Assembly (NCBI GenBank): GCA_947464665.1
Contig: CANHXV010000135.1
Span: forward strand, 1 to 5,486
Direction: 5' to 3'
From: Comamonadaceae bacterium
Lineage (GTDB): Bacteria > Pseudomonadota > Gammaproteobacteria > Burkholderiales > Burkholderiaceae_C
DNA length: 5,486 nt
Shown: piece after piece, positions 1-4,551 of the stretch
How the letters are laid out: each line of letters begins with the position of its first letter
Numbering within the stretch: position 1 is the first letter of the stretch
Notes under the pieces: model-generated
What the model was told of the DNA's origin: nothing
Databases searched by the model: none
The model's input: the letters and a program-made list of their open reading frames with translations, nothing else
Position numbers and translations under genes: made by a program

Positions 1-714
1 CACAATGAGTTTCAAACGCATTTTGCGGCGAACCGCGGTTTCACCAAAAATACAGCGAATGTCCAGCAGGCCAATACCGCGGACCTCGAGCAAGTTTTCC
101 AACAACTCCGGGCAGCGGGCCTCAATGGTGGTTTGATTGATTCGAAATAAATCAACGGCGTCATCGGCCACCAAGCCGTTGCCACGAGAAATCAACTCTA
201 AACCCAACTCGCTCTTTCCTAGACCAGACTCGCCCGTGATCAACACACCCAGGCCCAGAATGTCCATGAACACGCCATGCATGGTGGTGCGGTCGGCAAA
301 GTGTTTGGACAAATAAGCCCTCAGCACATCAATTACAAAAGCCGACGACTCGGGTGTCGAGAACATGGGGATTTGGGCGCGTTCGCAGACTCGAAGCAAG
401 GCCTCAGGCGCGGTTTGGCCATCGGCCAAGACCAACACAGGGGGCTCCAAGGTGACAATGCGCGAAACACGCCTGAGGCAATCCTCTTCACTGCCGCGCA
501 GCAGGTAAGACACCTCGCGCTCACCCAAGATTTGAACCCGGTAAGGATGGATGTAGTTCAAATAGCCCACCAAATCGGCACCGGAGCGTGCGGCACGAAC
601 GGCGACTTCATCGAATCGACGCTCTGAGGCACCTAAGCCCGCAATCCACTGCCACTTGAGTTTGCCTCGGTGGTCTTCGAACAGCGCATCTGCGCTGACA
701 GCGGTAGGCTTCAT
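1..714 (-). CDS. hprK: HPr kinase/phosphorylase, 3' end outside window
   Basis: HprK phosphorylates, and also dephosphorylates, a conserved serine of HPr-type phosphocarrier proteins. In proteobacteria it controls the nitrogen-type PTS rather than sugar uptake. The first 238 codons are present; the family is usually about 310-320 residues, so roughly 75-80 are missing beyond position 1. The N-terminal domain covers about residues 1-130. The kinase core follows: conserved His146 in MHGV, Walker A loop GESGLGKS at 161-168 with Lys167, the acidic pair Asp184-Asp185 in VADDAV, and the family signature EVRGIGLLDI starting at Glu210. All expected catalytic elements in this part are intact. The ATG at 714 is chosen because GAGG lies 5 bases upstream and MKPTAVSADALFEDHRGK resembles betaproteobacterial starts. 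It follows ptsN after 39 bases, so co-transcription is likely. Identification is near certain; the bifunctional activity is inferred from the family. Confidence 0.96.
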   Translation of the reverse strand, partial: MKPTAVSADALFEDHRGKLKWQWIAGLGASERRFDEVAVRAARSGADLVGYLNYIHPYRVQILGEREVSYLLRGSEEDCLRRVSRIVTLEPPVLVLADGQTAPEALLRVCERAQIPMFSTPESSAFVIDVLRAYLSKHFADRTTMHGVFMDILGLGVLITGESGLGKSELGLELISRGNGLVADDAVDLFRINQTTIEARCPELLENLLEVRGIGLLDIRCIFGETAVRRKMRLKLIV

Positions 715-753
715 CTCAACCTCGTTTCGTTGATGGGCAAAAGAGCGTTCGTC

Positions 754-1215
754 TCACTTGGCAGGCAGCCACTTGTCGATCAGGTCGTGCAAACTTGAAG
801 CCGTCGCGCTGTTGATCATGTTGTCCCGCGTGCTGGTATTGCTCAACAATTCTGCAATTTCAGACAAAATTTCTAAGTGTTTTTGGGTGGCCGCTTCGGG
901 CACCAACAAGAAAATGAGCAACTTCACAGCTTGCTCATCGGGGGCATCGAAGCCAATGGCTTGGGCCAATTGAAAAACGGCCGCCATAGGCGACTTCAAA
1001 CCCTTGATCCGGCCATGTGGAATGGCGACGCCATGGCCTAAGCCCGTAGAGCCCAAGCGCTCTCTGGCAAAGAGACTGTCGGTGACCAAGGCTCTGGACA
1101 AGCCATGCAAACTCTCAAACAACAAACCCGCCTCTTCAAAAGCGCGCTTCTTGCTGGTGGCGTCAACGCCAACCAGAACTTGTTCAACAGGAAGAATGGC
1201 TGCAAGTCTGTTCAT
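754..1215 (-). CDS. ptsN: Nitrogen-type PTS IIA protein (EIIA-Ntr)
   Basis: This 153-residue cytoplasmic protein is a complete PTS EIIA type-2 domain, the usual length for PtsN. It receives phosphate from NPr/HPr and acts as a regulator (potassium transport, nitrogen and stress responses in other proteobacteria) rather than as a sugar carrier. The active-site region is GHGVAIPHGR, with phospho-accepting His67; conserved Arg51 and the RLGSTGLG stretch precede it. The start MNRLAAILP is typical, and an in-frame TAA at 1228-1230 rules out a longer protein. No Shine-Dalgarno sequence precedes the ATG, and a candidate promoter ends only about 12 bases upstream, so the transcript may be almost leaderless. 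An intrinsic terminator separates it from hpf, whereas hprK follows after only 39 bases. This suggests ptsN-hprK is its own transcription unit, with hpf contributing by read-through at most. Confidence 0.95.
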   Translation of the reverse strand: MNRLAAILPVEQVLVGVDATSKKRAFEEAGLLFESLHGLSRALVTDSLFARERLGSTGLGHGVAIPHGRIKGLKSPMAAVFQLAQAIGFDAPDEQAVKLLIFLLVPEAATQKHLEILSEIAELLSNTSTRDNMINSATASSLHDLIDKWLPAK

Positions 1216-1226
1216 ATCGAGGGCGG

Positions 1227-1256
1227 ATTATGCACCCTGCAAAAGGTCATCTTCAA
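1227..1256 (-). promoter_or_regulatory. Candidate sigma-70 promoter for ptsN-hprK
   Basis: Read on the minus strand, TTGAAG (1256-1251) and CATAAT (1232-1227) are separated by 18 bases. They match the -35 and -10 consensus at 4 of 6 and 5 of 6 positions. Transcription would begin near 1220, about five bases before the ptsN ATG. The -35 box overlaps the U-tract of the hpf terminator. This is a visual match only, but its position and the missing ribosome site of ptsN fit together. Confidence 0.5.
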
Positions 1257-1281
1257 AAAAAACCGCACCTGAGGGGTGCGG
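1255..1281 (-). terminator. Intrinsic terminator after hpf
   Basis: On the minus strand the stem CCGCACC (1281-1275) pairs perfectly with GGTGCGG (1269-1263) around a five-base loop CCTCA. Eight consecutive T residues (1262-1255) follow immediately. It starts 30 bases after the hpf stop codon. This is a textbook Rho-independent terminator, and it lies inside what would otherwise look like a continuous hpf-ptsN-hprK operon. In the plus direction there is no U-tract, so it should act one way. Confidence 0.9.
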
Positions 1282-1311
1282 CGGTGTACTTCATGTCCAA
1301 AAAAGAGGGTT

Positions 1312-1641
1312 TTACATCATGCGCTTGGGTGCAATGTGGTGGTGATCCAAGATTCGGTTTTTGTGCTTGACCACCTGGCGGTCCAATTTATCGACCAAGT
1401 CATCAACGGCTGCATAGAGATCTTGGTGAGAGCTTTCTGCAAACAAATCATTGCCTTTGACATGAATATTGCACTCGGCTCGCTGTCGCTTCTCTTTCTC
1501 TTTTTGTTTTTCAACAGTGAGCAACACTTTCACATCCACCACTTGGTCAAAATGCCGCGTAATTCGGTCTAGCTTGCCAGTGACATAGCTTCTGAGTGCG
1601 GGGGTTACTTCGAGGTGGTGACCACTGATCGTCAGATTCAT
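1312..1641 (-). CDS. hpf: Ribosome hibernation promoting factor, short form
   Basis: This 109-residue S30AE-domain protein belongs to the HPF/YfiA family, once called sigma-54 modulation protein. Such proteins bind the decoding centre of the 30S subunit and stabilise idle 70S or 100S ribosomes when growth stops. Visible features are the start MNLTISGHHLEVTPALRSYV, a basic stretch at about residues 45-54 (KQKEKEKRQR), and the conserved region DLFAESSHQDLYAAVDDLVDKL at about 65-86. The C-terminal dimerisation domain of long HPF is absent, so this is the short type found in proteobacteria. A strong ribosome site AGGAGG lies 7 bases before the ATG. It is followed by an efficient-looking terminator and preceded by 188 non-coding bases with a candidate promoter, so it may be transcribed alone. 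rpoN, its common upstream neighbour in related bacteria, is not found here. Confidence 0.95.
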   Translation of the reverse strand: MNLTISGHHLEVTPALRSYVTGKLDRITRHFDQVVDVKVLLTVEKQKEKEKRQRAECNIHVKGNDLFAESSHQDLYAAVDDLVDKLDRQVVKHKNRILDHHHIAPKRMM

Positions 1642-1694
1642 AAAAAAGCCTCCTGTTGCTCTCTGTGATAAACAACCACCTAGCCAAAATGGAG

Positions 1695-1709
1695 GTGGGC
1701 TGAACCCAC
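1695..1709. repeat. Short inverted repeat near hpf promoter
   Basis: GTGGG (1695-1699) and CCCAC (1705-1709) are perfect inverted arms around a five-base centre. The element overlaps the predicted -10 box and start site of hpf, so it could be an operator or a hairpin at the 5' end of the transcript. It is short enough to be a coincidence. Confidence 0.35.
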
Positions 1710-1736
1710 TATGCGCCCCCCTATCTTGAAAAGCAA
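1708..1736 (-). promoter_or_regulatory. Candidate sigma-70 promoter for hpf
   Basis: On the minus strand, TTGCTT (1736-1731) and CATAGT (1713-1708) are 17 bases apart. They match consensus at 3 of 6 and 4 of 6 positions. The predicted start near 1701 would give a leader of about 60 bases ending in the strong hpf ribosome site. The match is modest; it is proposed mainly because the MFS-hpf gap is long and hpf needs a promoter if not read from the transporter gene. Confidence 0.35.
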
Positions 1737-1753
1737 GCTTGGCGATTTAAACC

Positions 1754-1793
1754 CTTTAATTTGATCAAGTCTTGCACTTTTCGATCAAAAAAG
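1754..1793. repeat. AT-rich interrupted inverted repeat between the MFS gene and hpf
   Basis: Three nested complementary blocks form one 40-base hairpin: CTTT (1754-1757) with AAAG (1790-1793), TTTGATC (1760-1766) with GATCAAA (1783-1789), and AAGT (1767-1770) with ACTT (1776-1779), around the loop CTTGC. A 2-base and a 3-base bulge interrupt about 15 pairs. No U-tract follows on either strand, so it is not a classical terminator. It could protect the 3' end of the transporter mRNA, or the paired GATC-containing arms could be a protein-binding site upstream of hpf. Confidence 0.45.
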
Positions 1794-1830
1794 CTGATAG
1801 ATTCCCATCTTGAGAGAATTATCAAGTCTT
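1764..1830 (+). repeat. Ten-base direct repeat
   Basis: ATCAAGTCTT occurs at 1764-1773 and again at 1821-1830, the second copy running into the last codon of the MFS gene. The first copy lies inside the 1754-1793 hairpin. The second forms a small inverted pair with CTTGA at 1809-1813. With only ten bases in an AT-rich gap, chance duplication is possible. Confidence 0.3.
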
Positions 1831-3056
1831 CAGGCTTTGGCATCACCATGAAGCCTCAGTTTGCTGGCCAGCACAAAGCTCATAAGGCTGGCGCCGCCTC
1901 CCAAAATAGCTGCCATCCAATAGTGGGTCAAGTGCCCATTGCCATCGCGCCCCAAAATTTGCCCGCCCACCAGTGCCGCCAAGCCCATGGCAAGAGACTG
2001 AACCGCAGAGTTCAAAGTCATAAAACTGCCGCGCCTGCGAGGATCGGCTGAGGCCCCAATCAAGGCCATGCCAGGAATCATGCGGCCACTCATGACCACA
2101 AACAACATAGAAGAAACAAGCAACACGCCCGCCATGGGCAATTCTGCGGAAAGCGTCATGGCCAACAAGGGCAATGGCATCAAAAGGGCCAAACGGCGAA
2201 ACGCATAGGCTTTGCCCGCGCGATCGGACCAATGCCCTATGAAGCGCGCAGAAATCAAGGTACAGATTCCGCCGGTCAAATAAACATAAGGAACCTGCTC
2301 TGGCTTAAAGCCCGCATTGCCTTGCAAATAAAGTGTGATGTAAGGAATGACCACAAAACCCGCAAACACCATGCTGGATGACATCGCATAGGCTCTGAGG
2401 TGGTTGGGGTCGACCAACACCCAACGCAGGTTGGACAACAAACTCGGCGCCGAATCGCCACTGGTGTGCGACGCCAAATGGCCCTTCAAGCTGGGCAATG
2501 TTTTCACCGCTCCAAAGGCACACACGCTCACCATCAGGGCGATGGCCAAAAATGGCGCATGCCAATTGAAATGGGAGGCCAAGAAAAGCCCCAAGGGCAC
2601 TCCCGCAACCGTGGCCACGGAAAAGGAAGTCATGACCACGCCCATCGCCCGACCCCGGCGCTCAAACGGAATGACTTCTGCCACGATGGTTTGAGACAAC
2701 GCCATCAAGACACCACCAAAAAATCCGGATGCCACGCGCGCCAGCATGAGCCACGCAAAGGTAGGCGCCATGCTGCAAGCCAATGCTGCAGCCCCAAACA
2801 AGGGGTAAAGGGTCAGCATCATTCGCTTGCGGCCAAAGCGGTCAATGTAGGTCGCAGCCAAAAGACCTGACAAGCCTGCCGCAAAGGTATAAGCCGACAC
2901 CAGAAACCCAAACTCCCCCGCAGAAATGCCAAAGAGCGCCGTCAAGTGAGGCCCCAAAGGCATCATGATCATGAAGTCAAGAACGCTGGTGAACTGAATG
3001 CTGGCCAGTGTCAACAAAAGCCAGCGTTCGCGTTTTGGCGTCAAATGTGTGGTCAT
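1830..3056 (-). CDS. Major facilitator superfamily transporter, DHA1/AraJ-like
   Basis: This 408-residue inner-membrane protein has hydrophobic segments spread along its length, consistent with the usual 12 helices of the superfamily. It is probably a proton-driven exporter of a small molecule; the substrate cannot be read from sequence. Helix 1 contains the charged motif SVLDFMIMMPLGP (about 24-36). The loop between helices 2 and 3 carries motif A as YIDRFGRKRMM (70-80), although the usual first glycine is alanine (Ala68). Helix 4 has an RxxxG motif in ARVASGFFGG, followed by ERRGRAMG. The helix 5 region, VATVAGVPLGLFLASHFNW, resembles the antiporter motif C. A hydrophilic central loop (about 190-215) separates the halves. 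The ATG at 3056 has AGGA 9 bases upstream. It diverges from the phospholipase gene across 38 bases, with no regulator gene nearby. Family assignment is firm; the efflux role is inferred. Confidence 0.9.
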   Translation of the reverse strand: MTTHLTPKRERWLLLTLASIQFTSVLDFMIMMPLGPHLTALFGISAGEFGFLVSAYTFAAGLSGLLAATYIDRFGRKRMMLTLYPLFGAAALACSMAPTFAWLMLARVASGFFGGVLMALSQTIVAEVIPFERRGRAMGVVMTSFSVATVAGVPLGLFLASHFNWHAPFLAIALMVSVCAFGAVKTLPSLKGHLASHTSGDSAPSLLSNLRWVLVDPNHLRAYAMSSSMVFAGFVVIPYITLYLQGNAGFKPEQVPYVYLTGGICTLISARFIGHWSDRAGKAYAFRRLALLMPLPLLAMTLSAELPMAGVLLVSSMLFVVMSGRMIPGMALIGASADPRRRGSFMTLNSAVQSLAMGLAALVGGQILGRDGNGHLTHYWMAAILGGGASLMSFVLASKLRLHGDAKA

Positions 3057-3094
3057 GGGTGGTTTTCCTGAAGCACTGACTCTATCATTCGCTC
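3057..3094. promoter_or_regulatory. Compact divergent intergenic region
   Basis: Only 38 bases lie between the start codons of the MFS gene (minus) and the phospholipase gene (plus). The region holds the MFS ribosome site AGGA (3069-3066 on the minus strand). On the plus strand, TATCAT at 3083-3088 is a possible -10 box for the phospholipase gene, but no good -35 box is seen at 16-18 bases. At least part of each promoter must lie in the other gene's 5' coding sequence. I see no clear promoter for the MFS gene. Confidence 0.35.
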
Positions 3095-4363
3095 ATGCAT
3101 CTAGACGACCTCACCCACACGGACACGCTGGGTGGCCGCTTGGGCCAGCCGCCACGCGACATCACGCGTGGCTTGGTACTCATGGGAGGCGGCGCCAGAA
3201 CGGCCTATCAAGCCGGTGTGCTGCAGGCTTTGGCTGAATTAATCAAGCCGCACTCTGGTCAAGCCTGCGCATTTCCCTTTCAAGTCTTGGTGGGTACTTC
3301 GGCAGGAGCCCTGAACGCTACTTATTTGGCCAGTCGGGCCATCGACGGCTTAGCGGCATTGAAAGGGCTTGGCGAATTTTGGCAGGGCCTGCATTCTCAT
3401 TTGGTCTACCACCTCCCCAACACACCCATGGCCCAGTTCAGCCGCTGGGCAACGGCATTGGGTGTCACTCTGTCTGCACGGAAACAAGGCGCTGCACTAG
3501 ACAGCATGCCACTGGTAGACACCTTGCACCGACGCATTGCCTTGAACAACATCGAGCTGGCACTGACACGGGGAGACCTGAAAGCCTTGGCCGTCACGGC
3601 ATCGAGTTACACCACCGGTGTGCACTGGACTTTTTGTCAGACTCACCGACTGCAAAACACCCAGGCATGGAACCGGCCCGGCCGTCGCGCCGAATTGCAA
3701 GACATCACCATTGAGCATCTGATGGCCTCCAGCGCCATTCCTTTTTTATTCCCAGCCACACCGCTTTGGGTCGACGGCAACATGGAATATTTTGGCGACG
3801 GCTCGATGCGGCAAAGTTCTCCGCTTTCCCCCGCCGTGCACTTGGGCGCCAACAAAATTCTGGCCATTGGCGTTGGGCAGCCTCAAAGAGGGTCGATGGA
3901 CCTGTCTGGTTCAAGTTTTCAGGCAAGCTCAACCAACAAACAACGGCCCAGTCTTGGCAACATTGCCGGCCATGCCATGGCCAGTGTGTTCAACGACACT
4001 TTGATGGCCGATGTAGAACAAGTCCAACGTGTGAATCAAAGCATTCAACAGTTAAAAAATCATCTCTCTGAGCATCACAGTCCGGCCCTGGCTCAGACCC
4101 TGCCATTTCGAAAAGTCGAAGTTTTGGCCATGCAACCCAGCGAATCACTCGATGCCTTGGCGCAAGCACATGTCCACGAACTGCCGCGGCCAGTGCGCCG
4201 TGTTTTAGAAGGACTCGGTGCGTTGAAAGGTTCTGGCGCCGGGCTTGCAAGTTATCTTTTGTTCGAGCCCGGATTTTTACGCGCGCTCGTGGCGCTCGGT
4301 GCTCAAGATGTGGTTTTGCGCAAAGAAGAGCTGTTGAGTTTTTTCAGCGATTCAGTGCCATAA
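3095..4363 (+). CDS. Patatin-like phospholipase family protein
   Basis: This 422-residue probable lipid acyl hydrolase has the Ser-Asp dyad of the patatin fold. The oxyanion-hole block RGLVLMGGGARTAYQAGVL spans about 25-43. The nucleophile elbow GTSAG places the catalytic serine at Ser69. The conserved ASSAIPFLFP block lies near 210-220, and Asp235 in GDG is the second catalytic residue. No signal peptide is seen, so it is probably cytoplasmic or peripherally attached to the inner membrane; the lipid substrate is unknown. Residues from about 290 to 422 lie beyond the catalytic core and I assign no domain to them; they include a Gln/Asn-rich stretch and a hydrophobic region near the end. The ATG at 3095 is the first start after an in-frame TGA at 3077-3079, and the oxyanion block requires a start before about residue 25. 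No Shine-Dalgarno sequence is visible. No intrinsic terminator follows, so some read-through toward corA is possible. Confidence 0.9.
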   Translation: MHLDDLTHTDTLGGRLGQPPRDITRGLVLMGGGARTAYQAGVLQALAELIKPHSGQACAFPFQVLVGTSAGALNATYLASRAIDGLAALKGLGEFWQGLHSHLVYHLPNTPMAQFSRWATALGVTLSARKQGAALDSMPLVDTLHRRIALNNIELALTRGDLKALAVTASSYTTGVHWTFCQTHRLQNTQAWNRPGRRAELQDITIEHLMASSAIPFLFPATPLWVDGNMEYFGDGSMRQSSPLSPAVHLGANKILAIGVGQPQRGSMDLSGSSFQASSTNKQRPSLGNIAGHAMASVFNDTLMADVEQVQRVNQSIQQLKNHLSEHHSPALAQTLPFRKVEVLAMQPSESLDALAQAHVHELPRPVRRVLEGLGALKGSGAGLASYLLFEPGFLRALVALGAQDVVLRKEELLSFFSDSVP

Positions 4364-4364
4364 T
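4334..4364 (+). promoter_or_regulatory. Candidate sigma-70 promoter for corA
   Basis: TTGAGT (4334-4339) and CATAAT (4359-4364) match the -35 and -10 consensus at 4 of 6 and 5 of 6 positions. The spacer of 19 bases is longer than ideal. The boxes overlap the end of the phospholipase gene, whose stop codon TAA forms part of the -10 box. Transcription would begin near 4371, giving a leader of about 180 bases that contains all the structures described for 4383-4534. Confidence 0.4.
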
Positions 4365-4425
4365 CCGACCCATCATTATTTTGGAGTTTGCTCCGTGGAA
4401 AGCCACCCTAGTTGGTAGCTTTCGA

Positions 4426-4488
4426 ATGAGATGGTTCCTGTGCTGCACACTTTCATGCAGCTTGGCCAGTCGTTCGAAAGCTGCATGA
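4426..4488 (+). CDS. Possible 20-residue leader peptide upstream of corA
   Basis: An ATG at 4426 opens a 20-codon frame closed by TGA at 4486-4488. The peptide begins MRWFLCC, has three cysteines, and ends in a basic, alanine-rich tail. The frame lies over the alternative stems: its start sits at the end of one arm of the long-range stem and its stop is the last three bases of the 11-pair stem, so a translating ribosome would melt it. The frame is in phase with corA but a second stop (4537-4539) separates them. Against it: no clear Shine-Dalgarno sequence, and short frames arise easily by chance. A second ATG at 4431 opens a 57-codon frame ending inside corA, which competes for the same role. 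Confidence 0.25.
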   Translation: MRWFLCCTLSCSLASRSKAA

Positions 4489-4520
4489 CCCTCATTGCCG
4501 CCTTATCGAACACTTGGCCT

Positions 4521-4534
4521 CCCCGTTTTTGGGG
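4521..4534 (+). promoter_or_regulatory. Small hairpin just before the corA ribosome site
   Basis: CCCC (4521-4524) can pair with GGGG (4531-4534) around the loop GTTTTT, five bases upstream of the corA Shine-Dalgarno AGGAG (4540-4544). The overlapping CTCC (4519-4522) could instead pair with GGAG (4541-4544) and cover the ribosome site. Either pairing is only four G-C-rich pairs, so an effect on translation is possible but unproven. Confidence 0.35.
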
Positions 4535-4551
4535 GCTGAAGGAGATCTGCC

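Larger units (their letters stand above)
4371..4551 (+). promoter_or_regulatory. Structured corA leader, possible two-state RNA
   Basis: The leader contains several perfect complementary segments that cannot all pair at once. State A: GAAAGC (4398-4403) with GCTTTC (4418-4423), extended inside by ACC/GGT, plus the 11-pair stem of 4453-4463 with 4478-4488. State B: AGCTTTCGAA (4417-4426) with TTCGAAAGCT (4473-4482), enclosing GCTGCA (4442-4447) with TGCAGC (4456-4461). Segments 4418-4423, 4456-4461 and 4478-4482 are shared, so A and B exclude each other. A small upstream hairpin GGAG-TTTG-CTCC (4383-4394) fits either. No U-tract follows any stem, so if this is a switch it would act through Rho or translation rather than an intrinsic terminator. 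It does not resemble the M-box or yybP-ykoY element as I know them. The pairing is read directly from sequence; the switching role is inference. Confidence 0.5.

Noticed and set aside
277..627. Plus-strand 116-codon open frame opposite hprK
   Set aside because: It lies antisense within hprK, whose motifs are intact, has no ribosome site, and the peptide resembles no family I know.
1843..2232. Minus-strand 129-codon frame inside the MFS gene, and plus-strand frames such as 2400-2870
   Set aside because: They are out-of-frame or antisense to a clear 12-helix transporter gene; the products are rich in Arg, His and Gln as expected of frame shadows.
3766..4071. 101-codon plus-strand frame inside the phospholipase gene
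   Set aside because: It overlaps the conserved catalytic-Asp region in another frame; no ribosome site and no recognisable protein.
4383..4423. Hairpins directly after the phospholipase gene as an intrinsic terminator
   Set aside because: Neither GGAG-TTTG-CTCC nor GAAAGC/GCTTTC is followed by a U-tract on the plus strand.
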